Shown: positions 32,453 to 39,724 of the stretch, in pieces
How positions within the stretch are numbered: position 1 is the stretch's first letter
How the letters are laid out: the number at the start of each line of letters is the position of its first letter
Assembly: GCA_000739535.1 (NCBI GenBank)
Contig: DF820465.1
Location: 63,307 to 117,109 of the forward strand
Reading direction: 5' to 3'
Source: Candidatus Vecturithrix granuli
GTDB lineage: Bacteria; Moduliflexota; Moduliflexia; Moduliflexales; Moduliflexaceae
Length of the DNA: 53,803 nt
Notes under the pieces: model-generated
The model's input: the letters and a program-made list of their open reading frames with translations, nothing else
What the model was told of the DNA's origin: nothing
The model's database searches: none
Program-made: the position numbers and the translations under genes

Positions 32453-33883
32453 ATGTTAAGAAAGGGGTTTCAGAGTTGGTTCACGCCAATACGGTGTGGC
32501 GTCATTTTAGGGATACTAACCGTGTCCATCACGTTGTTTGCGTTTCAGGCGGCAGCCGATGAACATCCGATTTTGTATCTATTTTGGGGCAATGGCTGCC
32601 CGCATTGCGCGGAGGAAAAAGAATTTTTAGCGATGCTGCGCGAGCAGTATCCTGAACTGGAAATGCGCTTTTTTGAGGTCTGGGATCACCCGCAATTTGC
32701 CACATTAGGTGAGGCTCTGGCGCAAGCCTACCAAATCCAGGCTACCAGCGTGCCACTGACCTTTCTGGGCGATTATGTCGTTGTCGGCTTTCGATCCTGG
32801 GAGGAAACCGGCATGGAAATTGATGCTCAGGTGCAGCACTGCCTGCAACAGGGCTGTCCCGATGCGCTGGATAAAGTGGCGTCGCTGGAGATTACAGCCC
32901 GCATCCGTGCCGAAGTCGCTGAACAGTCCCCGACCGACTGGCAGTTATTTGCGCCGGTATTAGCGGCCGCTCCGCCTACAGCGGAAACGACTCCGGAACC
33001 GGCGGTCACACCGAAGCCGTTTCGATTCGAATCTGAGGTTGAAGCCGCGTCAGAACAGGCGGTTGCGCCCAGGCAGTTTCAACTTCCGCCCATGCCTGAT
33101 CCAGTTGCGCCGCCCCGGGTTGCGCAGCCTGACCCGAACGCCATTACCGTGCCGCTGATTGGCACGATCACGGTCTCGCAGATTGGACTGCCGCTGTTTA
33201 CCATCTTCATCGGCGGTCTGGACGGCTTCAACCCTTGCGCGATGTGGGTCTTGTGCTTTTTGCTGAGTCTCGTGATTTATGCCAAATCCCGGGCTAAAAT
33301 TTTGATGATCGGCGGCATTTTCGTCATCGCCTCTGGCGTCATCTATTTTTTGTTCATGGCGGCCTGGCTGAATCTGTTTCTGTTTGTGGGCTATGTCAAA
33401 GCGCTGCGGATCGCGGTCGGCGTCGTCGCGGTCGTCATGGGGTTGATTAACTGTAAGGACTTCTTTTTCTTTAAAAAAGGGGTGTCGCTGACCATTCCTG
33501 AATCCGCGCAGCCCAAACTGTTTAAGAAAATGCGCGACGTGGTGCATACGGCCGCGCTGCCGGGCATGATCGCCGGCACCATCGCGCTGGCCGTTACCGC
33601 GAATCTGATCGAACTGCTCTGCACCGCCGGATTTCCGGCGATCTATACCCGGATTCTGACCTTGCAGAATCTTTCGGCCGCACACTATTATCTCTATCTG
33701 GTGTTTTACAATGTAGTCTATGTGATTCCGTTAGCTGTGATCGTCGGCGTGTTCGCCTGGAAAATGGGGGGACGTAAATTGTCGGAAAAAGAAGGTCGCA
33801 TCCTGAAACTCATCGGCGGCGTCTTGATGCTGGTTTTAGGGTTGATCCTGCTTATCAAGCCGCAGTTGTTGATGTTCGGGTAA
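32453..33883 (+). CDS. Thioredoxin domain fused to a DsbD/CcdA-like membrane domain
   Basis: The 476 residues begin with a signal anchor (residues ~15-34). A thioredoxin domain follows, with active site CPHC (Cys49, Cys52) and cis-Pro loop SVPLTFLGDYVVVGF. A Pro/Ala-rich linker (~170-240) leads to a membrane domain with six or more helices. That domain opens GGLDGFNPCAMWVLCFLLSLV and has LIELLCTAGFPAIYTRIL, the paired Cys of CcdA/DsbD transporters that move reducing equivalents across the membrane. It is thus a probable self-contained electron conduit from cytoplasm to a periplasmic thioredoxin. Its thioredoxin domain is closely related to those at 48255 and 49807. Confidence 0.88.
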   Translation: MLRKGFQSWFTPIRCGVILGILTVSITLFAFQAAADEHPILYLFWGNGCPHCAEEKEFLAMLREQYPELEMRFFEVWDHPQFATLGEALAQAYQIQATSVPLTFLGDYVVVGFRSWEETGMEIDAQVQHCLQQGCPDALDKVASLEITARIRAEVAEQSPTDWQLFAPVLAAAPPTAETTPEPAVTPKPFRFESEVEAASEQAVAPRQFQLPPMPDPVAPPRVAQPDPNAITVPLIGTITVSQIGLPLFTIFIGGLDGFNPCAMWVLCFLLSLVIYAKSRAKILMIGGIFVIASGVIYFLFMAAWLNLFLFVGYVKALRIAVGVVAVVMGLINCKDFFFFKKGVSLTIPESAQPKLFKKMRDVVHTAALPGMIAGTIALAVTANLIELLCTAGFPAIYTRILTLQNLSAAHYYLYLVFYNVVYVIPLAVIVGVFAWKMGGRKLSEKEGRILKLIGGVLMLVLGLILLIKPQLLMFG

Positions 33884-33897
33884 GGAGATGATACAGC

Positions 33898-34215
33898 ATG
33901 GATGCTCAGACACGAGATCGCTTTGCGTTACGCGCTAATATCCTCAAGGCGATGGCGCATCCGACGCGCCTGTTTATTGTGGATGCTCTCTCGCATCATG
34001 AACAATGCGTGTTTAAATTGGCTGAACTGATCGAGGCAGACATGTCCACCGTCTCGCGCCATCTGAAAATTTTGAAAGAGGCCGGGGTCATTAAAGATGA
34101 AAAACAGGGAACCCTGGTCTATTATCATCTCAACGTGCCCTGCGTGAAATTTTTGGACTGCCTCGAAATGATTGTACGCAAGACTGTCAACAACACATTA
34201 ACCTTGATGCAATAG
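33898..34215 (+). CDS. ArsR/SmtB family regulator, second copy
   Basis: A 105-residue winged-helix protein very similar to the one at 25614 (ANILKAMAHPTRLFIVDALSHHEQCVFKLAELIEADMSTVSRHLKILKEAGVIKDEKQG). The metal-binding CVCEL is changed to CVFKL, so only one Cys of the alpha-3 pair remains; further Cys at VPCVKFLDC could complete a different site. It follows the thioredoxin-DsbD fusion at 14 bases with aaggagat as ribosome-binding site. It probably regulates this part of the island with altered inducer specificity. Confidence 0.92.
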   Translation: MDAQTRDRFALRANILKAMAHPTRLFIVDALSHHEQCVFKLAELIEADMSTVSRHLKILKEAGVIKDEKQGTLVYYHLNVPCVKFLDCLEMIVRKTVNNTLTLMQ

Positions 34216-34243
34216 GGATGGAGAGAATATTTTTTGTTAATAT

Positions 34244-34272
34244 TTGACGATTTTACCAAATAGCCATATATT
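34244..34272 (+). promoter_or_regulatory. Sigma-70-type promoter
   Basis: TTGACG (34244-34249) and TATATT (34267-34272) are separated by 17 bases. It lies 71 bases before the start at 34344 in an AT-rich gap and after the second arsR, so it marks a new transcription unit. Confidence 0.6.
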
Positions 34273-34343
34273 ATATTCACTCAACGCAAACAGTGATTGA
34301 GATGGGAGCAACCTCTTATTTCAAGCAACAGGAGGATAAGCGT

Positions 34344-34604
34344 ATGAAAATCGTGATTGTCGGGCAGGAATGTCCACTACAAAAAAAGCTTGTTCAAAAT
34401 GTATTGGATGCGTTGCACGAATTACAGCTTGAATGTCAAATAGATGTCGTGCATGAGATGAAAGACATTCTAGAAATTGAAGCCCATCAATTGCTCTTGA
34501 CGCCCGCGCTGATTGTGGACAAGCATATTTTGTGCGAAGGCCATATCTGGGAAAAAGAACATATCAAGCACTTTTTGGCGCATGCATGTTCGAAAAACGC
34601 CTGA
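34344..34604 (+). CDS. Thioredoxin-fold protein with a single active-site cysteine
   Basis: An 86-residue protein beginning MKIVIVGQECPLQKKLVQNVLDAL, the layout of small CXXC thioredoxins such as the one at 28353 but with CPLQ in place of CXXC. The second half ends in LLTPALIVDKHILCEGHIW, with a cis-Pro-like TPAL and an extra Cys. It may bind a metal or act by a monothiol mechanism. ATG 34344 follows aggaggataagcgt; the upstream in-frame ATG 34293 is less well placed. Confidence 0.7.
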   Translation: MKIVIVGQECPLQKKLVQNVLDALHELQLECQIDVVHEMKDILEIEAHQLLLTPALIVDKHILCEGHIWEKEHIKHFLAHACSKNA

Positions 34605-34727
34605 AGAATTAAGATGATAAGGAGATGATCGCGGATGAAGGACAAACAACACCGCCTGTGTCATTGCTGGTGGCGTGGATGGTAATAGCTTAGAGAAACG
34701 TAGTACAAGCGTGGGAAGATTACTATA

Positions 34728-34846
34728 ACAGGACTTACGCACACCCCCCTTTATCCCCCCGCAAGCGGGGGGAAGATGGGTGACGCTCTTCTGTGAGCTT
34801 CCCCTCGTTTACGGGGGGAATGAGGGGGGTATTGCGTAAGTCCTGT
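34728..34846. mobile_element. MITE (acaggacttacg family), intact copy
   Basis: acaggacttacgc at 34728-34740 and gcgtaagtcctgt at 34834-34846 are perfect ends of a 119-base element with two G/C hairpins inside. ATA flanks both sides, perhaps a short target duplication. The copy at 5977-6226 is in the opposite orientation and carries an insertion. Confidence 0.8.
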
Positions 34847-34880
34847 ATAAGATAAATCAGATACTATGGAGGATACTCTT

Positions 34881-35240
34881 ATGAAAAAAGTGATTTTAAT
34901 GTGTACCTGTAGTTTTGCCTGTCCCAGCATGAAAGATTTGAGTTTTCCGGAACTCGCCGAACGCCTGCGCATGGAACTGCCCCATGAATACATGGTGCTG
35001 CATCCGCGCTTATGCGAAGCCAACGGCGAGAATTTAATGGAAGATATCGTCAAAGAGGGCGTGTATTACATCACCCCGGCGTGTAAAGAAGAGAAGCAGC
35101 AAAAACTCTTGCGCGATGGCTTCCAACGGGCCAATGTGCCCATGGAAAAAGGGAAGAATTGGAAGCCAATTTCTGTCTCCTTTAAGAATACGGACCAGGC
35201 ATTTAACGAGATTAAACAGGCGTTAGAGGAGGTTGAGTAA
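34881..35240 (+). CDS. Small HdrA-N-like cysteine protein
   Basis: A 119-residue stand-alone protein. MKKVILMCTCSFACPSMKDLSFPELAERLR and HPRLCEANGENLMEDIVKEGVYYITPACKEE follow the arrangement of the N-terminal Cys domain of HdrA (C.C..., H..LC...G, then ..AC), which binds an Fe-S cluster in heterodisulfide reductases. The flavin domain of HdrA is absent. The two-cluster ferredoxin gene starts two bases after its stop, so the two probably form an electron-transfer pair. ATG 34881 has ggagg nine bases upstream; ATG 34866 would include the ribosome-binding site. Confidence 0.65.
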   Translation: MKKVILMCTCSFACPSMKDLSFPELAERLRMELPHEYMVLHPRLCEANGENLMEDIVKEGVYYITPACKEEKQQKLLRDGFQRANVPMEKGKNWKPISVSFKNTDQAFNEIKQALEEVE

Positions 35241-35241
35241 T

Positions 35242-35517
35242 ATGGCGGGACGAGATTACATGGGCATTGCCAGGGAAAAAATCCCCTGGTTTCCCACCAT
35301 TCAAGAAGACTTATGCACCGGGTGCGGCAGTTGCCTGGAATTTTGCAGCAACAACGTGTTTGCATTAGGCGATGATGGCGTCATGAAAGTTATCAATCCC
35401 TATAACTGTGTGGTAGGCTGTGCATCTTGTGTCAGGGTATGTCCGGTGGAGGCCATTACATTTCCTGATCAACAAGAATTGGTAACCCTCCTTAAAAAAC
35501 TCCGTACAGAACGATAA
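35242..35517 (+). CDS. Two-cluster [4Fe-4S] ferredoxin
   Basis: A 91-residue ferredoxin. Cluster motifs are CTGCGSCLEFC (residues ~26-36) and CVVGCASCVRVCP (~57-69), each a full four-Cys set across the fold, ending EAITFPDQQ. The start IPWFPTIQEDLC is shared with the ferredoxin at 46823 (VEWFPTVDSEKC), so the two are paralogues. It overlaps the transcript of the Hdr-like protein. ATG 35242 follows gaggaggttgagta. A strong hairpin at 35531-35580 closes the unit. Confidence 0.92.
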   Translation: MAGRDYMGIAREKIPWFPTIQEDLCTGCGSCLEFCSNNVFALGDDGVMKVINPYNCVVGCASCVRVCPVEAITFPDQQELVTLLKKLRTER

Positions 35518-35530
35518 GTCAGGGAAATCC

Positions 35531-35580
35531 AGACAGAGGAAATTTGCATTTTCAGTGGTGGGGGCAGGTTTCCTCTGTCT
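35531..35580 (+). terminator. Hairpin after the ferredoxin gene
   Basis: agacagaggaaa (35531-35542) and tttcctctgtct (35569-35580) form a perfect 12-bp stem beginning 14 bases after the ferredoxin stop. No T run follows, so termination is probable but not certain. The AT-rich promoter of the next unit comes ~75 bases later. Confidence 0.5.
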
Positions 35581-35653
35581 TCAAGGGATGTTAGGGAGCG
35601 AAACTATCAGGTGAGCGAAAAACCAGGAATGAAAAAATTTTTTGAAAAAAGAC

Positions 35654-35682
35654 TTGACAAAATAAGATCGAGATATATTATA
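35654..35682 (+). promoter_or_regulatory. Promoter of the CMD-FmdB-YlbF unit, with a flanking dyad
   Basis: TTGACA at 35654-35659 is followed at 16 bases by TATTAT (35676-35681), within agatatattatatgc. An imperfect dyad (tatatgct and gcacatata around caaaa) covers the start-site region at about 35679-35700 and could be an ArsR-type operator. The leader to ATG 35758 ends with gaaggaga. Confidence 0.55.
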
Positions 35683-35757
35683 TGCTCAAAAGCACATATA
35701 AGAATATAATAAATCATCACCCAGGAAATCGAGTTTTTCCGAAGGAGAGTCCACAGC

Positions 35758-35997
35758 ATGCGAGAGATTTTAGATCTGAAAACCAAAGAATTTATTGGGA
35801 TTGCCGCTGCAGTGGCAGGGCACTGTCAGCCCTGTTTTGATTATCATCTGGCCGCAGCCAATAAGGTTGGCATCACCTTAGAAGAGGTTAAGGCAACGAT
35901 TAAATTGGCTCAAGCCGTCAGGCAAGCGGGCAATCAAAATATGGATGTCTATATCCGGAATATCGTGGGAGGAAACGATATGATCGCAGAAGACTGA
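35758..35997 (+). CDS. Carboxymuconolactone decarboxylase (AhpD-like) family protein
   Basis: A 79-residue CMD-domain protein. LKTKEFIGIAAAVAGHCQPCFDYHLAAANKVGITLEEV has the AhpD-type CXXC (CQPC) and following His used in disulfide/peroxidase chemistry. It is shorter than AhpD and matches the single-domain CMD group. It heads a transcript with FmdB, two YlbF proteins and a flavoprotein. Function probably concerns redox of small thiols. Confidence 0.88.
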   Translation: MREILDLKTKEFIGIAAAVAGHCQPCFDYHLAAANKVGITLEEVKATIKLAQAVRQAGNQNMDVYIRNIVGGNDMIAED

Positions 35998-36037
35998 GCA
36001 TTCTCCATCTTCCAACGAAATAACGCGAGGTAAGCCT

Positions 36038-36262
36038 ATGCCAACGTATGAATATGTATGCACGCAATGTCAGACGAAGTTTGACGTCTATGCCACTCTG
36101 GCTGAAAAAGAACAGGGCTTACGGCCTGAATGTCCGAAATGCCAGAGCCAGGAAACACGACAGGTTTTTGCGAGTTTTGCAATGATCGGGGGTTCAAAGG
36201 GAGGGACTGATTTCACCATGATGCCGGGCTGCGGACCAGCCGCCGGCCCAGGGTGTTGTTGA
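36038..36262 (+). CDS. FmdB-type zinc ribbon protein with Cys-rich tail
   Basis: A 74-residue protein. MPTYEYVCTQCQTKFDVYATLAEKEQGLRPECPKCQSQETRQVF is the FmdB/CxxC_CxxC_SSSS zinc ribbon (two CXXC pairs). The tail MMPGCGPAAGPGCC adds three Cys. The two YlbF proteins that follow also end in Cys (GGCC and GSC), suggesting a shared metal- or sulfur-handling role. It starts 41 bases after the CMD gene and is followed by the YlbF genes without a gap. Confidence 0.88.
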   Translation: MPTYEYVCTQCQTKFDVYATLAEKEQGLRPECPKCQSQETRQVFASFAMIGGSKGGTDFTMMPGCGPAAGPGCC

Positions 36263-36282
36263 CCAACAGAGGAGGACCACCT

Positions 36283-36663
36283 ATGCAGGAGTATACCAGA
36301 AAGGACGTTATGCAGGCCGCCAAGACCTTTGGTAAGGCGTTAGCCGAAAGTGAGGCGTCTATCGCTCTCACGGCGGCGCAGCACGCCTTGAAAAAGGATC
36401 GGCAGGCGCAAAATTTATTATCCGAATATCAAACTCTTCAACAGGCCGTGCAGACGGCGTTTATGTGGAAGCAGATTCCGCACGCGCAGGATATGGATGC
36501 GCTGCAACGCCTGGAGATCGAAATCAATACGCATCCGACGCTTCGAGCCCTATTTGATGCGCAACAGCAACTCAAAACCACTGTCGAGACCCTGAACACT
36601 GAAATTTCAGATCTGTTAGGCATTGATTTCGCCTCAAATTCCAGGGTGGGCGGGTGTTGTTAA
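36283..36663 (+). CDS. YlbF/YmcA family protein, copy 1, with C-terminal GGCC
   Basis: A 126-residue helical protein of the YlbF/YmcA (Com_YlbF) family: VMQAAKTFGKALAESEASIALTAAQHALKKDRQAQNLLSEYQ and long amphipathic helices. In Bacillus these proteins form an Fe-S-carrying Y-complex acting on RNA processing. The C-terminus RVGGCC provides paired Cys for a cluster or metal. ATG 36283 follows agaggaggaccacct; the upstream in-frame start lies within FmdB. It is the first of a tandem pair with the gene at 36678. Confidence 0.82.
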   Translation: MQEYTRKDVMQAAKTFGKALAESEASIALTAAQHALKKDRQAQNLLSEYQTLQQAVQTAFMWKQIPHAQDMDALQRLEIEINTHPTLRALFDAQQQLKTTVETLNTEISDLLGIDFASNSRVGGCC

Positions 36664-36677
36664 GCAAGGAGGAATGT

Positions 36678-37058
36678 ATGGAACAGTTCAATCAGGAAGC
36701 GATGATTGCACAGGCTAAAACGTTTGCGAAAATCTTAGCCTCCTCTCAGGACTTCCAGAAGTTTTATGCGGCGCAGGAGCGCTTTCATCAGGATCAGGAA
36801 GCCCGCGCATTGGTGGGAACTTTTCAGGAGAAACAGCGCAAATTTCAAGAAGCGCGGATGAGAGGGACAACGCTTCATGATGATGACCTGGACGAACTTC
36901 GACGCTTGCAGCAAGACGTGCAACGGAATCAAACGATTATGGCCTGGGCCAAAGCACAGCAAGAGGTTATTCGTCTGATTCAAAGCGCAAATCAAACCAT
37001 TTCGGCCGCAGCCGGGTTTGATTTTGGGCAGACGTTATCTGGCAATGGAAGTTGTTAA
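36678..37058 (+). CDS. YlbF/YmcA family protein, copy 2, with C-terminal Cys
   Basis: A 126-residue paralogue of the preceding protein, the same length (EAMIAQAKTFAKILASSQDFQKFYAAQERFHQDQEARALVGTFQEKQ). It ends FGQTLSGNGSC. The equal length and neighbour position suggest a heterodimer or a duplicated pair. ATG 36678 has aaggaggaatgt upstream. The CoaC-like flavoprotein begins 26 bases after its stop. Confidence 0.82.
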   Translation: MEQFNQEAMIAQAKTFAKILASSQDFQKFYAAQERFHQDQEARALVGTFQEKQRKFQEARMRGTTLHDDDLDELRRLQQDVQRNQTIMAWAKAQQEVIRLIQSANQTISAAAGFDFGQTLSGNGSC

Positions 37059-37084
37059 GACCGGCTGAGGAAAGAGAGAACGAT

Positions 37085-37651
37085 ATGCTGCTTGGCAAAA
37101 CAGTTGTCCTGGGCGTGAGCGGAGGGATTGCGGCCTGGCAGACGCCAGAAATTATCGGTCAATTGCAAACGATCATGGTTAATGTCTATTGTATTATGAC
37201 AAAGGCCGCCGCCGAGTTTATTACCCCATTAACGTTGCAAGTGGCCTCGCAAAACCCGGTAGCCGTGGATCAATTTGAACGCCGAAAAGAATGGAATATC
37301 GCGCATATTGCGCTGGCAGATGTCGCCGACCTGTTGTTGATTGCGCCTGCGACGGCCAATATTATCGCCAAAATTGCTCACGGCATCGCGGATGATTTGC
37401 TTTCGACGACAGTCTTAGCAACAACTGCACCTGTGGTGATCGCTCCGGCGATGAATCCCAAAATGTATGCCAATCCAGCGACGCAGGCAAACCTTGCCCG
37501 GGTACGCGAGTTCGGCTATCATATTGTCGAGCCGGAATATGGCAAAACCGCATGCGGCACCGAAGGCGTGGGTCGGTTGGCTAGAATCCCGGTGATTATC
37601 AATGCGGTGACCGAATTGTTAAGCGTTCAACGACCGATCATTATGCAGTAG
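37085..37651 (+). CDS. HFCD-family flavoprotein (CoaC/phosphopantothenoylcysteine decarboxylase-like)
   Basis: A 188-residue FMN-binding HFCD protein. VVLGVSGGIAAWQTPEII is the flavin loop; the active-site His is in WNIAHIALADVADLLLIAPATANIIAKIAHGIADDLLS; and VVIAPAMNPKMYANPATQANL is the PXMNXXM motif. TACGTEGVGRL is the substrate-clamp region. These enzymes oxidatively decarboxylate a C-terminal or peptidyl-type Cys. CoaB is not fused to it, so it may act on another thiol, possibly the Cys-ending YlbF or FmdB neighbours, which is speculative. ATG 37085 begins the domain. Confidence 0.85.
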   Translation: MLLGKTVVLGVSGGIAAWQTPEIIGQLQTIMVNVYCIMTKAAAEFITPLTLQVASQNPVAVDQFERRKEWNIAHIALADVADLLLIAPATANIIAKIAHGIADDLLSTTVLATTAPVVIAPAMNPKMYANPATQANLARVREFGYHIVEPEYGKTACGTEGVGRLARIPVIINAVTELLSVQRPIIMQ

Positions 37652-37673
37652 AAGTCTGGAGAAGGAGGCAACG

Positions 37674-37739
37674 ATGGAACCCTATCCACTTTTTCGCAAG
37701 GAAAATATCCCTGCCTATGTTGTTGTTATGAGCGCATAG
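37674..37739 (+). CDS. Short ORF with a perfect ribosome-binding site, unknown
   Basis: A 21-codon frame (MEPYPLFRKENIPAYVVVMSA) is preceded by gaaggaggcaacg, one of the best ribosome-binding sites in the window. It ends with TAG 37737-37739. It may be a truncated gene, a leader or a micro-protein. No family is recognised. It lies between the flavoprotein and moeA. Confidence 0.35.
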   Translation: MEPYPLFRKENIPAYVVVMSA

Positions 37740-37805
37740 AGCGTTGTGTCTGTGCGACAAGGGGTTCAGTAATGTATCAACCGATGATGGAGGTCTGGGA
37801 AATTT

Positions 37806-39089
37806 ATGATTGCTGTTCAGGAAGCCCTGGAAAGGATTCTGACACATACTCATAGACTGTCTGTAGAAGAACAATGTCTTGGCGACTGTCTGTATCAGGC
37901 ATTGGCAGAGGATATTATTGCCGAAAGAGATATCCCGCCTGTCAGTAATTCTGCGGTAGATGGTTATGGACTTCGTGCAGAAGATACTCTGATCGTGGAT
38001 TCTTCCGACCATATCGTTGCGTTGAAAGTCGTGGATATGGTACCGGCAGGCGCAATATCACAGACAGTGATCGAGCCGGGCCAGGCCGTACAGATTATGA
38101 CCGGCGCCTCGATTCCACAAGGTGTCAATGCCGTGGTGATGGTAGAAGATACGGAACGATCGGCGGACATGGTATTCGTGACAAAGCGGCTCAATCAAGG
38201 AGAAAATATCCGCGCTGCCGGCGAAGATGTGCGACAAGGAGAAGTGATTCTCAAGGAGGGAACTCTCCTGAAACCGGCCTGTATCGGGATGTTAGCAGCC
38301 TTAGGAAAAAGTGCGGTAAACGTGGTGAGAAGAGCAAACGTCGGAATTGTTTCGACTGGCGATGAATTAATTGAATTAGGAGAACCCGTGACAGATGGCC
38401 GCATTTATGATTACAATGCCTATTCATTAGCGGCATTGATCCGAAAATATTACGGAATTCCTGTGTCGTATGGCATTGCGAGAGATGACCGGCAAGACTT
38501 AGCCGCGAAGATTTCTACGGCCTTGATGCAATCTGATATTGTGATGATATCAGGCGGAGTATCTATGGGAGACCGGGATTATGTGAAAGAGGTGTTGGTG
38601 GAGTTAGGCGCTCACATCCATTTTTGGCGAGTCGCCTGTAAGCCGGGCAGACCTTTAGTGTTTGCGACGTGGAACAATCGCCTGATTTTTGGCTTGCCGG
38701 GCAATCCTGTCTCCGTCATGGTTGCGTTCGAAGAGTTTGTCCGTCCCGCTATGTTGAAGGCCATGGGCTATTCCTCTTTACAGAAGATAGCGATCTGGGC
38801 GGAGTTGAAAGAAGATATTCATAAAAAACCGGGAAGAACCCATTTTATGCGCGGGAAATTGAAGCGTCAAGGCGAACGATTCTTTGTATCGTTTACGGGT
38901 GAACAAGGATCGGGAATTCTTTCATCAATGGTCCGGGGCAATTGTCTTATCCACGTTCCGCAACACGTGAGTTCCTTATCCAAAGGGAACAAGGTGTTAG
39001 TCCAGATATTGGATGTTGAAGAGGTGCCTCAGGAAGACGATCAGAGCCTGCAAGAAGAGAACATAAAGTTGATGCCAGGAGGGACATAA
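37806..39089 (+). CDS. moeA: Molybdopterin molybdenumtransferase
   Basis: A 427-residue MoeA that inserts molybdate (or tungstate) into adenylylated molybdopterin. PPVSNSAVDGYGLRAEDT is the conserved N-terminal signature; QIMTGASIPQGVNAVVMVEDT, then VGIVSTGDELIELGEPVTDGRIYDYNAY and SGGVSMGDRDYVKEVL form the MPT-binding region. GLPGNPVSVMVAFEEFVRPAML and a domain IV tail follow. Length is typical (~410). It implies that molybdenum or tungsten enzymes are present. The start at 37806 follows ggaggtctgggaattt. It sits with the flavoprotein and MIP18 genes. Confidence 0.95.
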   Translation: MIAVQEALERILTHTHRLSVEEQCLGDCLYQALAEDIIAERDIPPVSNSAVDGYGLRAEDTLIVDSSDHIVALKVVDMVPAGAISQTVIEPGQAVQIMTGASIPQGVNAVVMVEDTERSADMVFVTKRLNQGENIRAAGEDVRQGEVILKEGTLLKPACIGMLAALGKSAVNVVRRANVGIVSTGDELIELGEPVTDGRIYDYNAYSLAALIRKYYGIPVSYGIARDDRQDLAAKISTALMQSDIVMISGGVSMGDRDYVKEVLVELGAHIHFWRVACKPGRPLVFATWNNRLIFGLPGNPVSVMVAFEEFVRPAMLKAMGYSSLQKIAIWAELKEDIHKKPGRTHFMRGKLKRQGERFFVSFTGEQGSGILSSMVRGNCLIHVPQHVSSLSKGNKVLVQILDVEEVPQEDDQSLQEENIKLMPGGT

Positions 39090-39136
39090 TGACTCCCGTA
39101 ATGGGCATGGACGAATAAACTCTGGGAGAGACAAAA

Positions 39137-39376
39137 ATGGTAACGAAAGATCAGGTCATGCAAGCTTTAAACGAGGTGATTGACCCTGAGATAGGTGTAA
39201 GCCTCGTGGAGATGAATCTTATAAAAGACGTGACACTCGAAGGTGATATGGTGAAGGTCAAGATGACCTTAACCACCCCTGGCTGCCCGCTTGCTAATAT
39301 GCTTGTCGGCGAGGTAAAGAGCAAAGTTGAAAGTTTAGCAGGTGTGAAAGAGGCAGAAGTAGAGTTGGTTTTTTGA
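39137..39376 (+). CDS. MIP18 family (DUF59) Fe-S assembly protein
   Basis: A 79-residue MIP18/PaaD/SufT-like protein (VMQALNEVIDPEIGVSLVEMNLIKDVTLEGDMVKVKMTLTTPGCPLANM). The Cys in TTPGCPLANM is the reactive residue of the family, which helps load Fe-S clusters on target proteins. ATG 39137 follows gagagac. It lies 47 bases after moeA and before a small methionine-rich protein. With the SufC-SufB pair 4.4 kb downstream it contributes to Fe-S cluster supply. Confidence 0.92.
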   Translation: MVTKDQVMQALNEVIDPEIGVSLVEMNLIKDVTLEGDMVKVKMTLTTPGCPLANMLVGEVKSKVESLAGVKEAEVELVF

Positions 39377-39462
39377 GAGAAAGCAATTTACACATCTGGG
39401 GTGAGATTAACCTGGGTGAAACCTTAAAAGGGCTAGAAATATAAACGAGAGCGGAGGTCAAT

Positions 39463-39684
39463 ATGAGCACAACATTTCAGGTAAAAGATCTGCTCACAGC
39501 ATTTGATAGCTTCACGCCAGAGCAGCAACAGGAAGCAATCAAAGCATTCGCGCCAAAGTTCTGCGAGATCATCATGAACGACAAAGCCCTGATGCAGGAC
39601 ATGATGCAAACGATGATGCCTAAATGCATGGACATGATGGCGACGATGAATTTTCCGATGCGCGGCATGATGGGCGCGCTCTGA
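39463..39684 (+). CDS. Small methionine-rich protein of unknown function
   Basis: A 73-residue protein (MSTTFQVKDLLTAFDSFTPEQQQEAIKAFAPKFC). The second half is remarkable: 12 Met in about 36 residues, with two Cys (ending MPKCMDMMATMNFPMRGMMGAL). Methionine- and Cys-rich tails can bind soft metals such as Cu(I) or As(III). It directly precedes the third arsR, with good ribosome-binding sequence (cggaggtcaat). No family is recognised; the role is inferred only from context. Confidence 0.7.
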   Translation: MSTTFQVKDLLTAFDSFTPEQQQEAIKAFAPKFCEIIMNDKALMQDMMQTMMPKCMDMMATMNFPMRGMMGAL

Positions 39685-39724
39685 TGGCGCGGGACCCCCA
39701 TGTGCAAAACCGGGAGGGCATTAC

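Noticed and set aside
34635-34685. Sixteen-codon frame MKDKQHRLCHCWWRGW after aaggag
   Set aside because: Too short, no family, and it is followed by a MITE; a possible leftover but not supportable as a gene. An overlapping 22-codon frame at 34625 is equally weak.
35995-36000. Possible UGA read-through at the end of the CMD gene
   Set aside because: The protein is already full length for the family, and the downstream codons show no conserved Cys or homology.
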